Positions 1 to 13,986 of a stretch of DNA of 64,000 nt are shown one piece after another; position 1 is the stretch's first letter, and each line of letters starts with the position of its first letter. The stretch is taken from positions 2,033,501-2,097,500 of the forward strand of contig JACYXH010000205.1 in NCBI GenBank assembly GCA_026745465.1. The letters are read 5' to 3'. A program made the position numbers and the translations under genes. This DNA comes from Lota lota (lineage: Eukaryota > Chordata > Actinopteri > Gadiformes > Lotidae). Below the pieces are notes generated by a model. That model was not told the DNA's origin. It made no database searches and saw only the letters and a list, made by a program, of their open reading frames with translations.

Positions 1-2729
1 GCTTAGAGATAAAAACGTCAGGTCTCTTATTGACTGACTGTATTAATCAGTCCTAGCTCACCGTGTTACCAAATAACTCCCTAGGTCCATAGCTCTCCTC
101 CATCAACACCCCTGAGTCTGTTTCTTAGGCTTCTGCTTAAGAATGTTATTATTCACAGCTAGGGGGAAGGGAAGGAGTGGAGGCTCCTTTTGTTCAAAGT
201 CATGAAGTTATCAACAGAGCGGGCGGGGGGAGGCTCCGCTGATATTAATTTAATCTCCCTTCCTTAGAGATTGGCCACCCCTCGCCTGCGAATGACCTCG
301 CAAACATTTCCGTTGCAGGGTATAATAAACAGAGCTCCCTCTTGTCTCACAGGGCTCCCCAGATCGCAGCTACAGGATAGAATAAAGTGAACTATGGCCA
401 AGAGATTGCCAAATTGTCAACTCAATTAAAAATCACAAGCGTGTAAACCTACACCAATATATATTTGACTGACCAGCGGTCAGCAGATAGTCCCAGGCCG
501 CTACTTTGCGTCCAAACGTACGAAAAACATACAAACGTGACATCATCACCACCGCCGCGGTCACATCCAATCAAAGGCCCGGGAAGACAGACAGAAATGG
601 CCGCTTGAACCCCATGCTCTAAGGGGAAATAGATATAGTGGTAATTTATCTGCACATGGGGTCCGCCTTTATAGGGAAACGTCTCCTTCCACCTCGCTAA
701 GCGATGGAGACAGAAGCAAATTGGAGCAAGGGTCATTGAGATGTGATCTGTCACGCTAGGCAGTGGGCTGCATAGCCTAGCTTGTACAGAGCAGCGCCAC
801 TTTCCCCTTCACAGGGCCAACCTTGAAGTCCACAGAGCAGAAGTCAACCCAACAGAAACAAACCCCATGTAAAAACCTCAGTAGGATATTGTACTAAATG
901 CGTGTGGGCATATCGCGTTCTGGTAAAAGCAAACGTCCATCACCACCAGCAGCACACACACGCACACACACACACGCACACACAGCCGCACACACAGTAC
1001 GCGGTATTGGATTCCACAAGAGAGAACAATGCGTGACTGCCGACTTCACTTTCTCAAGCGCTAAGTTAGAAAAGCAGCCATGAATGTGAAGCGAGGGCAT
1101 AGGAAGCGACAAATAACGGTGCTCTGATTCTGTTCACCGTTAAAATACCACGAGTAAATCCCAGGCGTTTCATCTGTGTTTTTCCGTCAATATTATGCAA
1201 CCCACTGGAATTCCCCTTGCTCAAATAAAACCTCAGATTTCACTCAAATAATGGAGAAAAAACATCAGAGTGAGGTCAGCGGAGATGTGTTCTGCGAACA
1301 TTCCCATCTTTGTTTGCTCGTGGCCGTCGGTCTGGGCCCCATTGTGAAACACGAATAATTAAAGGCTTTAGCCAATCAATCTCCCAGTGCAATTTCCTCC
1401 ATCCTGGCCGTGGCCCAATGGGGTTTAAGACCCGCCTGTGGAGGTGAAGGTCACAGACCTATGGGACGTGTTCAGGAAGTCGCAACACACAGCCTCAGCC
1501 TGTAATGAATATCACAGGCGTCAGGGTAAACACAACACCGGCACTCAGGACCAACATCACACTTTCTCCCCGCAATGTTCTGGTGCAGCATTCCCAGTGC
1601 TGGCCGAACACTGAGCCCCTCAGTCCATCTGAATCAGTGTCTGTTGCTGCTGTCTGTAGGCTAATTCTAACTGGAGACATGCTGGGCCCGACACAAAACA
1701 AACACTGGTGCGTGCATGCACACCCACACGCGCATATACACGCACACACGTTCGCACTCACATACACACAAATGCTAACACTCATTCATTCACACACGCA
1801 CGCACTAACGCTCACATACATACACATACATACACGCGCACATACATGCAGTCACACACACAAGCGCTCACACACACAGACACACACACACACACACACA
1901 CACTCACTCACACAGAGAGTAAAAGGAAATGGGCACTTCCTTTTTCTCACACACAAAAACAAACACAAGGACACTTAATAACAAATAACATGGATCCTGG
2001 CCACCAAAACATTATCTGCCATTAGTTTCTAGTCGGATTCCAAATGACAACATTAACATCTGAATAAAGTGGCCATTGACAAATGGTGGAGACAGAACAA
2101 AGTCTGTACACCAGTCCAGAAAAGAACGTAACACACATACACACACACACTCAGACACACACCACCATTTATTCTCCTCAATCACAGATTTTGCCAACTG
2201 CCAAGTGGTTTGACATTTGCTGAGAAAATAAAAAGTAAATTTGAGTGTTGGTGAGCAAGCGGCCAGCGACCATCGCAAGCACAATCTCAAGCCCAATAGC
2301 TCTCTCTATGCACATATGTCTAGCCTGGGAAGACAGTAGCGCAGAACCACAGAAATTAAACTCTAACAGTCACTTGTTAATGAAAAGGCCCGCTGCGGAC
2401 TCCTACAGCGCTGGGTGAAAACTCTCCACCCGTAACTCAAGGAGAATACACATGAAGCCCCCACAGCCATTGTATGAAGGCTACCCCTGTCCACGGTGAA
2501 CAGGAAAACAACGAGTCTCTTCGACGTGAAATCGAGCGGCTCACCTGTGGCTTCACAAGTGCTTTAAGATTCAAAGGAGAACGGAGCCAAAAGAAAATAC
2601 CCAGCACCCCGCAAAAAAACACAACACTATTTATTGAGACAAATTCAACGCAGGAAGGGAAATATTTGGGTAGCTTGGCGGCAAGGGGTCGGCGGCGTTG
2701 GAGCGGTCCATGCTTGATGTGTGTGTGTG

Positions 2730-2730
2730 T

Positions 2731-2782
<52 letters not shown>
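2730..2782. repeat. Poly-G tract of about 53 nt
   Basis: An uninterrupted G run follows a short GT repeat. It is unusually long for a vertebrate homopolymer. On the other strand it creates poly-proline frames that are not genes. Confidence 0.95.
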
Positions 2783-2783
<1 letters not shown>

Positions 2784-3358
2784 ACAGCCGGCCCTTTGTT
2801 TGCAGACAGAATGGTGCACTCCGTGGGGTCACTACAGGAGGCCCAACATCACAGACACACAGACAGAGGAACACACACACACACACACATGCATGCACAC
2901 ATGCACATGCACATACATGTATGCACACACACAAACACTCATGCACACACACACACACACACACACAGAAATGCACATGCACACAATCGCCTACACATGG
3001 GAGGGCATGCAGACACACACATGAGCATTCCTCTGGTTCTATGAATGTTTTATTAACCATGTGAATGGGTCACAGAGCTACACCCCCCTAGCATAACTAT
3101 AGTCGCCATAGCCACACGCACAGACACACATACACACAAACATACAAACCCACATTGTGCATACCATTCACTCACTAATTAAACCAATATTTCTTCATAA
3201 GCGCTGAGCTATGATCTTGCACTACAGACGCCTGCTCAGATAGACGCAGTCTCGGTATTTAACCAAACATTATGGTCTGCTGTCTTCGCCGCTATAACTG
3301 GTAGCAATGACGAGGCGTTGCTCCGGCCTCCTCAAACATTAATGGAATGCACATGTCA

Positions 3359-3511
<153 letters not shown>

Positions 3512-3774
3512 AAGCCATAAAACAATGGCGGCAGCGGTTTCGTCTGTGGGAGTTTGCGGCCGGCGGCAGCTGAACTGTGACAGCGTTGCAGAGATTGAGT
3601 TTCACCTTGCCGCTTGCCGTCTGCCGCCCCCTAGAACAGGCTCCTCTGGACGTCTTTAAAACAGCCTTTTAAAAAACGGCCGGGGACGTTCGCCAGCGCC
3701 CCCACCTTCCACGGTTGCCGGGTGACCTCTCATACATTACACTCTGACCCTCTGTTTGTCCACCCGTGAAAAAT

Positions 3775-3775
<1 letters not shown>

Positions 3776-3807
<32 letters not shown>
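3776..3807. repeat. Poly-C tract of 32 nt
   Basis: Homopolymer C run in intergenic DNA. It gives a poly-Gly frame on the minus strand that is not coding. Confidence 0.95.
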
Positions 3808-3809
<2 letters not shown>

Positions 3810-4139
3810 ACCTAGGTTCACGGTAAACTGACGAAGAGGAACCTGATGTTACGTTAACACACGGACCACTCCCACTACTCACTAGACTGACGACGACTAC
3901 TTCAACTACTGCTGCCCAGGTCTCTGCCATGCGTTTGTCATTTTAATGGATCGAATGCTTCCCCCTTAGCTCTTGTAAAGTCTTGCTACGTCTTGCTGGT
4001 ACAACGTTTGGATCTTGGTTCCAGCTCCATGTTCATTAGACCCCCAGTGCAGAATGCTGGAACCACAATGTCTCACCATGGTGCCATACAAAGGTGTTAA
4101 AGTAGTAGGAGTATTTCCAGAGGCAACATGCAGAACGTT

Positions 4140-4510
4140 GCACTACACTTCTCACACACACATTCACAATGCACAGTTGCATACAGATAAAAAAAAAGAC
4201 ATACACATACACAGACTAACAAGGCACACACACATACACATTCTAAATTGAAAGGTACACATACTCAAGCACAACAAACATACACACACACACACACTTA
4301 TACACTCTCACACACAAATACACGTGCACAGAATTCCAAGAAGCACACACACACACATATATATACAGTATATCCACAAATACAAACACATAAGCCAAGC
4401 AAGACAAACAATATACACAATATCAAACCATACACATACAAGCACACACACACACACACACACACACACTGGGACCGGCACACACACACACACACACACA
4501 TACACACAGG
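4140..4510. repeat. Degenerate CA-rich simple repeat
   Basis: Interrupted CA/TACA repeats over about 370 bp, with pure CA blocks near 4441-4470 and 4480-4500. No coding potential beyond low-complexity frames. Confidence 0.85.
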
Positions 4511-5089
4511 CAGGCAGCAGGCATGTTAATTCCTCACGCTCCTCTGTGCCCCCACAGAGAGCTGGTGTTTGGTTTGGACAGCGGTGCGACGGGACCTCCA
4601 TGTTGAACAAACTACAGCGGACCACAGCTCGGTAACACAGCCAGAGTGTTTAAGATACAGCCCTCCTCAGAGAGGGAACTGCACAGCACTGAACCGCATG
4701 CTACGGACATCAGGGATCAGCCAGCATCAGAGACTCATTTCCCATCATATTGCCCCATCACCTCAAGTGGGAATTGATTAGAAACTGATGACGCATTTAA
4801 GTAGGAAATATGCTCTTATTTTGCCATGGCTTGTACAAACCTTTTGTTATTAAACTGCATCCAGAATAGAAAACAGTCCACACACTGCTGGCCTCTTCAC
4901 CCCCATAGCTGATTGGCAGGTTTCAACGCCGTAAACAATGTTTTTATTTCCTATGTAATGAATTTACACACATTACTCGCTACATTCTGCCAGAGCATTG
5001 GATAATAAAACCAACAAATGTTTAACTACTGCCAATATACTGCTAGCCAGGTAGCCAACCGTGTACCTGGACACATCATTATGTACTGT

Positions 5090-5475
5090 ATAATAAACAA
5101 TACCGGATCCCTGAGATTGCTCTCCAGACATAACTAATGCTACCAGATCAATAGGATCTCTTCAGGAATAGCAAATGATACCAGATCACTATGTATTCAA
5201 CCACAGGCATAACAAATTATACCTGATAACAATGATCTCCTCAGGAATAACAAATGATACTAGATGACGGTTGTCCGCATCCACAGGCATAACAAATGAT
5301 ACCAGATCAGAAGACCTCTCCCAGGCAGAACAAACAATCTCAGATCAGTGACATCTCTCCCAGATATAACAAACAATACCAGATCACAGAGATCTCTTCA
5401 GGCATAACAAACAATACCAGATCACTAACATCTCTCCCAGGCATAACAAACGCTACCATATCTCTTATGTCTCTC
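5090..5475. repeat. Degenerate minisatellite, unit 38-42 bp, about nine copies
   Basis: Successive units share the core AGGCATAACAAAYRATACCAG followed by a variable part ending in TCTC. Starts are visible about every 38-42 bases from roughly 5126 to 5430. Copies differ by several substitutions, so the array is old. The unit length varies, there are no unique spacers, and no cas genes are possible here, so it is not a CRISPR array. Confidence 0.8.
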
Positions 5476-7269
5476 TCTCCCCGGCTGTCGTCACAGTATC
5501 TGATGAGGACGTTTGGACGCGGTGCCAGTGACAGTGATACTGCTATTCTAACAGAGAGGAGGAGTGTTATTGCAGGATAATACTCCCCCAACATTAATCT
5601 CATGCCGTCCTACTTTGTTAAGGTTGGAGGTCAAAGTAATTTAATGTTCTGGCCTCTCTCTTCTCGGGGCTCTGTATCCTCCTGTCCCTGTTTAACATAG
5701 ACCCAAATGACCTGTTTAAAAAAAATGACGTGTTTAATCCCTCCAGACTCAGTCCTCCACATCCACCCCCATGACTCCTTATCTATCCCCTGTCATGTTC
5801 TTATTCTGTCTCCCCTCCTCCTCCTCCTCCTCTCTCTTTCTTGTCATTCTCTTCCTCTCGCTCTCTCTGATATCACTCATCGTCTCTCTCGTACTGATCT
5901 GTGCCTGCATCTGTCTCTTTATGCAGATAAAAACAAAGAAGGAGGTTATGAATTTCAAAGCCCTGTCTTTGTTTCCCGGCAATGTGCAAAAAGCCCTTTG
6001 AAAAAGAACCCCCCCGCCCATATGTGTCTGTATGATCATGTTTGTGCAATGTTTTTTTTTGTCAAATGGCCCCCCACACACACATATTTATTCACAGCAA
6101 TGAAAAGCAATGAAAAGCTTAATTACAGAGGATCGCAGCATTATTGTTGGGCAATCTTCCCTTTGATGGTGAAATGTACGACCGCTAAATAAAGTGTCAT
6201 GAATCACTCGTCAAATGGGTTTTGTAGTTCTGGTTTTGTAGCTCTTGCAAGGGCCAGGGGCTTTGAATTTGGATGTGGATTTCTCAAACTGTGTTTTTCA
6301 GAAGATGAACCGAGCAGGCACGGCGCGGTCGCAGAACTTCCCGTGCTTAAACATCGTAGCACTTCATCATATTTGGTTTTACAGCGGCGTACAACTTGAC
6401 GTGGCAAAGCACTGTGGGAAAGGCAGGAAATAACAACACGATGTCTAACTCCCTCTGGTATTCCTAAAGGCTGTCATGCAAATAGGCCCCGGCGCAAACA
6501 CACACACACACACACAGACACACACACAGACATCTCCAAAAAAGCCCAGATTTAGGACTTGTCCCGGGTGTTAAGCTTAGTGAAAAGGAGTATCCTGTGA
6601 GGCCCTTGGGGGCCAGAATGGTATTTAGTGGTTGAGGTGGTGTGTGTGAGTGTCTGTGTGTGAGTGTGTGTGAGCATGTGTGTGTGTGTGTGCAGTAGTA
6701 AGTTGAAAGTGAGCTGAGGGGCCCAGCTAGTTACAGCCTCTCTGCTGGAGACCCCTACTCTCACAGAACACGCATTGTTGGTAGAGCGCCACACTCACCA
6801 GAGACACACACTGGAAACAGCCCATAGGAAAACCCATACACACACACGCACACACACACACATACGCACCCACACACACATACACACACACACGCAGGCA
6901 CGCACACACGCAATAATACTCTACATACACACCTTCAAACTCTACTGTGTAAAAACACTTGGAGACAACGAAGTGTCTAGTCGCTGATTTAAGCCTTGAA
7001 ACCCTGGTAGAGGTCATATTCTACAAGACTGTGACCACATTGATTATTAAACTAACTACTATACTAATAATAATAATAACAATAATAACAATAATCATAA
7101 TAATACAATCAACTTATTAGACAATTTACAAACAAAGCAAAAACAACCACACAAATGATGAAAGAGGAGAAAAGAGTGAGGAGAGAAGAGAGCAAGAAGT
7201 AAGAGGAAGAGTGAGTGAAATCTTGACCTCACAATTTACTTTCTGTGCCGTGCTCCTTTAAAGATTAGT

Positions 7270-7371
7270 GTGAGAGAGAGAGAGAGAGAGAGAAGAAGGA
7301 GAGAGAGGAGAGAGAATGAGAGAGAGCCCAGAGAGAGAAGAAGAGAGAAGAGAGAGGGAGAGAGAGAGGAG

Positions 7372-7428
<57 letters not shown>
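7270..7428. repeat. GA-rich tract in the presumed leader/promoter of the gdf10-like gene
   Basis: Interrupted GA repeats with GAAGAA and GGAGA variants, ending in a pure GA run from about 7378. It ends 360 bp before the gdf10-like start codon, so it may be transcribed as 5' UTR or act as a GAGA-type promoter element; the sequence alone cannot decide. Confidence 0.85.
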
Positions 7429-7429
<1 letters not shown>

Positions 7430-7788
7430 CCTGATCTCCACTTTATTCTGTGCGTGCCCTAGAGAGAGCTCGTTGGCTGACGGGGAATATACGTCAGCTC
7501 CTTTCACAGTCTTAACCCGAACCCAAACTGGCGCTAAAGCAGCAAGTGTAAAAGTAGCGAGCGACGACCTCAGCCAGGAGTCACCTCTTCAACATCCTAC
7601 ACACAGCACTGTCCGGCGTACAGGAGCTCATCAGAGAACAGCGAAGAGGGACGGTGACAAGAGAGGGGGGAATTTAAAGGTCGAATTGGAGGCTATAGTC
7701 TATTTACCACCTATTTTTTTTAAGTGTTCGCTGAGGATTACTTTTTATTTATATACTTAAATTCGGCGCTGAAACGGCTGCAGTGACT

Positions 7789-8489
7789 ATGTTTTCGTCG
7801 CACCTGTTAGTACTGCTCCTAAACTGCTACCTGAGTGTTTCATCCGCAAGAACCGTGAAGAGGAGCTCACGGAGCGCACGAGACAGCGGCACCCCCCTGC
7901 CGTCTCCCGCGGACCCCTTCTCAGACGTCTCGGAGGACCAGGACCCGGTGTCGCAACACATGTTGAAACTGTACGAGAGGTACAACAGGGAGCATCGGCT
8001 GAAGGACGGGAATACGGTCCGGGGGTTCCGAGCAGCGGGCCAAGGTGTGTAAAACATGATTTAACGACCTGTCCACTAGAAGCCTATAGGGAAACATGAC
8101 CGTGCTCTATTATTATTTTAGACAATTGTATGAAGTTGTCGCAAATAGATTTCCCTAATGGTATACGTTATTCATTGAATCCAATCACGAAAGGATGAAA
8201 AACTAAATCGGAAGAAATTATAAATTGGTATAGTCGGCCAAAAATAGCTATTATAATATTATTTACGTCCAGAGTCCCAGAGTAGGCCTATGATTGTGTT
8301 AAAACCCCATGACAATGTTAATAATTGATTTCGGGACGCATGTTATCGTCCGTCACATGTTGTCATCTACCTCAAACAGACGCGCTACTTGCGCAAGAAC
8401 GCAATCGAATATTACCCAGCCGCTATAAAAACAGAGAGAGCGCCAGCGATGTTAACGCGCACTGTCGTCGCCGGCTACTATCATGTTCC

Positions 8490-8523
<34 letters not shown>

Positions 8524-11296
8524 CCCCGCCTCCCCCGGGAACACCTGGGAGTTGAAGTCCTGGAGTCAGAGGGCTTATAGCGCAGTGGTTCTGTCTGACG
8601 CCATTCGTCCAAACACAATATACAGACATATATATATATATAACCCATAGTTCTCAGATGGCACATCATAACGGCGTGTGTATTTTTACTGCAGAAGCCA
8701 GAGAGGTAACCCGAGTAGAGATGCAAAGGAGTTTTTTTAAAACAATGTAAGATCTGTTAAAACGGTTGATTATGTGTCGGTGTCTGGGCAGACAGTGCTG
8801 ACTGTATTAGGCTTAAGGGAAAGCTTTAAGGGGAACTGAAGTAAGCGTTTCCATATGCAGGCTGAATCCTAGGTAATGTATATCTCTTGAGTCAGTACAT
8901 ACTTCCGCTGAACTCTACACAATGAACAATAACTCTGCTGTTGAACCTAATGTTCATCATGATTATGTAGCTGTCTGCCTTTTCGCTGTCTTTGCCAGCC
9001 AGATCCCTCAGGTCTGGTTCCTCTTAAGAGCACCCTCTAAAAGCCTACTAAAACACCAACCCAGGCATGTCATGTTGTCCCTTATGAGGAGAGCTGCTTA
9101 ATTAGCCTGAGTGCTCTTTCTCTGGCTACTACTTCACACAACATTGTATTTCCGTTACTTTAAAAACATGAGGGGGATTAGTCGATGTATAGCGAATATG
9201 GATATAAGGCTGTTAATGTTTGTCAACACCAGAAAACACTCATACTTCCAACTTGGTCTATATTAAACTATTGATGAAGTTATGAACAATAATCAACTCC
9301 CTAAAACCAATATAGATATATCTTTTTATATATATATATATAAAGAAAAACAACAATTACAATAAATAATTCACATCAAACAACTATCAAACATAAAATT
9401 CCAACAGAGCGGTTCTCACAACGGCAATGAGAAAGAGTGAAGTAACAACTTTGCAACTGAGGTAAAAACCATGCAGTCACATGATTGATGGCTGATTGAT
9501 TGATTGCTTCTCCACAGACACAGCTGAACAAAGAAAGGTGTACGGGCTAAACTTGACATCGCTGCAGGACTCCGAGGTCATTCTCTCCGCCTCGTTCCAC
9601 TTTCAGCTCGATCGGCGCCCGCGTCCAAAACCCTGGGCCTGTAAACGCTTTAAGAGCCCTGCCTGTCGACCTCCGCCTGCCCACCACCCTTCCCCGCCCA
9701 TCAACATTCTCCTTCACGCCGTCTCTCCGGGGTCAGGGGTCGGTCTCGGATCACCGGGGTCACTTCTTGGCAATTTGACCTTCCACCCCCACAAGAGAGA
9801 GGTGTGGCAGATGAAAGATTTGACCCAGGTCATAAAGGAGGCACGACACAAGGGTCATATTCTCCTGTCGCTGGAGGTGGACTTTGGCCTGCACCACCGG
9901 AGGCAGCCAGAGGAGGTGCTGTCTGTCGGCGGCCTGCCGTACCTGCTGTTGTACGCTGACGACGGGGCCTTGGCGGAGCCCAATAGCGTGGCTTCCAGCC
10001 TCCAGAGGTACGACCCCTTGGCCGAGGAGGGAGGGGAAACGTCACGTTCTCCACACTCCCCGGAGTGGACGGGCCGAGCGAGGAGGGAAGCCGTCCAGCA
10101 CACGTCCAGCACTGTCCACGACAATGAGCTGCCCGTCGGCGACTACAGGCCCGACGGGTACAGCGACAAAGAGAGCCAGCTGGGGAGCACCTGGTACCTA
10201 GCGCTCAAATCCAAGTCTAAACTAAGGGCCAAGGAGGAGAAGAAGAAGCTTGAGAAAACAGAGCAGGCGGGGCCGTCCGAAAAGAAGGATAAAAGTACAA
10301 AGGAGAGAGTCGAACCCGCGGTGCCGAAGGAAGGAGAGAAAGATGCACACGTTCTCCACACGTCTGAGAACACCAACGTGAAAAGGACCGAGAACAGGGA
10401 CAGAGACGGTCCCAGGGGAGCAGGGGAGGAGACCAGGCGGAACAAGGAGGCGAAGGAGGGGAAGAGGCCGAAGGGGCGGTCGGGGGAGGCCCAACCCCAG
10501 TCCCCGGTGCTGAGTTTCGATGAGCGGACCATGCGCAAGGCCCGGAGGCGGCAGTGGGGGGCGACCACGCATGGGGGGTGCTCCAGGAAGAACCTGCGGG
10601 TGGACTTTGCAGACATCGGCTGGAGCGAGTGGGTCATCGCCCCCAAGGCCTTTGAGGCCTACTACTGCTCTGGGACCTGTGGGTTCCCCATGCCCAAGGT
10701 AAGACCAAACTCTTCAGGTCTTATCAGCATGTGATCCCGTGGTGGTTCCCACACAAGCTGTCATGTTCATATGGTTAAGGAATTTAATAAGCATTTCAAC
10801 TGTGGAGAATGTGTGAAACATCCCACGGACCGCTAGGATAGTCTAGTGGCTAGGGTGAAGGATTGACTCCCAGCCCAAAGGTTATGGGTTCGGACCCCAA
10901 TGTCCACGGTCTACCTGAAGGCATCCCCTAGTAAGATGCCTCACCCCTACCTGCTCCTTAATGACATGTCCTTTTTCTTTTTTAAAGGAGCTTTAGATAA
11001 AAGCATCTGCCCATTCACTGAATGGCTCTCCTCTTAGCAGCTGTCAGATGTAACAAGCTTATGTCATTTTATTTAACACGTTCGTACCTCGTTTTTCCCC
11101 TCAGGTGACGCGGCCCTCCAACCACGCCACCATCCAGAGCATAGTGCGGGCGGTGGGGATCAGCCCCGGGGTGCCAGAACCCTGCTGTGTCCCTGACAAG
11201 ATGAGCCCCCTGGCGGTCCTCTACCAAGACGAGGCCAGGAACCCCGTGCTCAAAGTCTATCCCAACATGTCCGTGCAGTCCTGCTCCTGCAGATAA
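7789..11296 (+). CDS. gdf10: Growth/differentiation factor 10-like (BMP3/GDF10 family) TGF-beta ligand
   Basis: Coding exons 7789-8044, 9518-10698 and 11105-11296 join in phase to 542 codons. Residues 1-20 form a signal peptide. A prodomain follows with the family's NLTSLQDSE and LQRYDP blocks. The basic site RKARRR (425-430) precedes a mature domain with the seven family cysteines: C440, the CSGTC pair, EPCC and CSC at the C-terminus. The eighth, inter-chain-region pattern matches BMP3/GDF10, not classical BMPs. Family members are secreted dimers that modulate activin/BMP/TGF-beta signalling in skeleton and brain. In the mature part, RPSNHA, VGI, VPDKM and NMSV favour GDF10; WSEW and CSG are BMP3-like. 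Residues about 316-415 are a long Lys/Glu-rich insertion not found in human GDF10. ATG 7789 is chosen because the signal peptide follows it directly. A 3' UTR probably runs to about 12.2 kb. The alternative call is bmp3. Confidence 0.9.
10835..11023 (+). mobile_element. tRNA-derived SINE (copy 1), in gdf10-like intron 2
   Basis: A tRNA-like head carries an A-box-like TAGTCTAGTGGCTAGGG and a B-box-like GGGTTCGGACCCC. A body (ATGCCTCACCCCTACCTGCTCCTTAATGACATG) follows, then an L2-like tail containing TTTAGATAAAAGCATCTGCC. Head and body recur at about 29.4, 30.2, 45.3 and 48.1 kb. Confidence 0.85.
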
Positions 11297-12569
11297 TAAG
11301 AAGGACTGAATCAGACAACCCAAGTGAATAGAAAGCAGAAGACTTGGGAGAATGGGACTGGTTCTGCAGAGTGTCTGCTGCCAATGAGCAAGGTCCTCTG
11401 CTGAGTGGTTTTCTTGATGCTGAGCAAGGCTGAGAGAGGTATCAAAGGGCCGTTCCTTTGAGAACACTATAATCTGCAGTCATGACATGGAAGAGGCCTA
11501 TCGCTATAGCATTATGTGAGAAGGAGCCAGATTAACGCTTCCTTTCAGAAGAAAGCCAGGTCCATGTGTTTCACTTTTCAACATTAATTGGGTGAAATAA
11601 GATTAGGGATTTAATCTGAAAGCCATTTTGTCGTAGAAATGGGTGTGTTTTTCAAACAGGTCATTGTGGCTTGCGCACAACTTGTTTACATTGGGCACAA
11701 ATGCTGCATTATATATTGAAGGTTGTATTGTTGTCACTTGTACAGTTGAATAAGATGAAGATGAGAGAAAATCGAGATTTTGAGTATTTCCACAATATTA
11801 ATCAATATATACTGTAAATGCAATATGGGTTTGCTTATTGTTGAGATAAGCATATTATACCATGTTGTATATACAATCCTAATTTGTTTGCGAGGCAAAA
11901 CTGAACTATTGTACAATATTGCGGTTCTCTGTGTAGAAGGAACTACTCAATGAATTATAAAGGGAACATCTGGAATTAATTTACAAGCCTACCCTCTAAT
12001 TAAACTTTGTGAATGATATAATAAAATATTTTTTTATATTGTATGCAAACTTGTAAAATGTATTCGTCTTGGTAACTAGACTTTGTATTATTATATATTT
12101 TAGAAGCTTGTGTTTTTGTACATGTGATTTGTTTAAATTATGAAAAAGTAGCTGTTTATAAAAGTTTGATTAAAATGTAATTTTATCTTTCATGGCAATT
12201 TAAGTCATTTCTCACCCCATGTCTTTCCCTGTGTTGAACGTTTTATTCAGCCAAATAAATGTAGAATCAACCAGCCACTTGAAAGCCATTCCGCGTCCAC
12301 ACCAACATCTCAGATGTCCGGCAGAACGACGCTTCCGTGGATTACTGGTGGGCGCAGGAAACAGGCATGCACCAATTAGGACGTCATCGTCTTCAACTTC
12401 AAAAAACAACATGTCTCGCTTCCCCATCTGTGTTCTTTAACGGCACAACGTTTCCGAGGACAGGATGTTACGCTCGATGATTCTTTTGAAATGATGGTTT
12501 AGAAAGAAAAAAAACATGACATCATCCACTTGAGATCAAGTGCATGTCAATCCTAGTCTTGTGTGTGTG

Positions 12570-12570
<1 letters not shown>

Positions 12571-12644
<74 letters not shown>
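12571..12644. repeat. (TGTC)n tetranucleotide microsatellite
   Basis: About 18 nearly perfect four-base units preceded by a short GT run. The minus-strand frame reads Thr-Asp-Arg-Gln repeats and is not a gene. Confidence 0.95.
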
Positions 12645-13432
12645 GTTTGCAGGGTAAGAAAGAATAGTCCAATTATGCATGTCACGATGGCATAGAAACC
12701 AGCCAGTATATCCCCCATCTACATCAAAATTAAACCAGTATTATATTTCTTAAAATATTTAACACTGTAGCATGGCTGTATTTAACAATTTGAGTTCTTT
12801 AGGTAATTATTTTATCTTCATTGTATCTATGTCAGTGTGTATCCAAATAGTTGAACGGGTTAGAAAGAAAGAAATGCATCTCAGTTAAGCATTATAATTA
12901 TTTGTTTATATTTAGAATCAATATGCGTCTAGCAAAATCTATAAATTAAAAGTATCGTGTTGGCTGGAACACTTGTAAACAGTAGGATTTCAACCAAATA
13001 ACCAAACTCATTCAAATGGATGGTAGTTATCGACCATCTTTCTAGCCACTACGGCTATTCAAAGAGCTTTACATGAAATGCTGTACTTTCTTCCCTTCAC
13101 AAACATAGTTACACACCGACGATTGTGTCGACCATGCGAAGCGACAGCCTGCTTGTTAGGAGATGTGTGTATTGTGTATTGCTCATGGGCACCGTACTTA
13201 CGCCAAGATGCGTGGAGAGAATTAAACCAAACCTGAATTAAACCTGTCCAGTTACCAGACACCTTGCTCTACATCATAAACTGCTGTCGCCTCCAAATAA
13301 AAACCAAATTAGGTTAATCTTTAACGATAACTTTTAAAGGTTAGATGGCAAAAGTTATGTTTTTATTGTATTATAGGAAGGAGATTCTGGAACTTATTGA
13401 AAGAAGTGATTTGAATCTCTAAATGTCCAAAT

Positions 13433-13559
<127 letters not shown>

Positions 13560-13920
13560 TTTAAAAGGTTCCAGTTAGAATCATTTGAAAACTTTATATT
13601 TCATCCCTAAGCCTCAGACGCCACCATTTGCAGATTGCGCCTCTGGCCTATTATGTCGAGGCGCCTTTTCATTTCCCCCGACTGTTCTTCTAAAGCTCTC
13701 CGAGAACTGATGCTCAAACTTAATGTCAACCGCAATCACAATCACAGCAGTCTGTTCTAACCGAACAAAAACACAGTCTGCTACCGCAGTCTGAGTGGTA
13801 TACACCTTGCAGCCAAAATAAAACGCTGCGAGCGTGGACCAAAAACAATATTTACCTCTTCGAATTTGTGGCTGTTCAATTAATCGAGAACAATCAAGGC
13901 TCTACTAGACAGAAGAACAT

Positions 13921-13986
<66 letters not shown>

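Noticed and set aside
1505..3060. Long open frames (96-207 codons) on both strands
   Set aside because: They translate CA, GT, GA and poly-G repeats into Thr-His, Cys-Val, Glu-Arg or Gly/Pro runs. No domain or splice structure.
5126..5475. Regularly spaced repeats resembling a CRISPR array
   Set aside because: The whole unit repeats with drift, there are no unique spacers, and this is vertebrate DNA. The same applies to 37142-37500 and 51311-51437.
9884..10646. Overlapping frames on both strands across gdf10-like exon 2
   Set aside because: Shadows of a GC-rich coding exon whose main frame carries recognisable family motifs.
10835..11023. Candidate tRNA gene
   Set aside because: A-box and B-box are present, but no cloverleaf closes, and the sequence continues into a shared body and L2-like tail. 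It is a SINE head. The heads at 29.4, 45.3 and 48.1 kb are rejected for the same reason.
7789..11296. Naming the ligand bmp3
   Set aside because: Some mature-domain residues fit BMP3, but the prodomain and more of the diagnostic positions fit GDF10, and the linked receptor is ANTXR1-type, not ANTXR2. Kept as the alternative.
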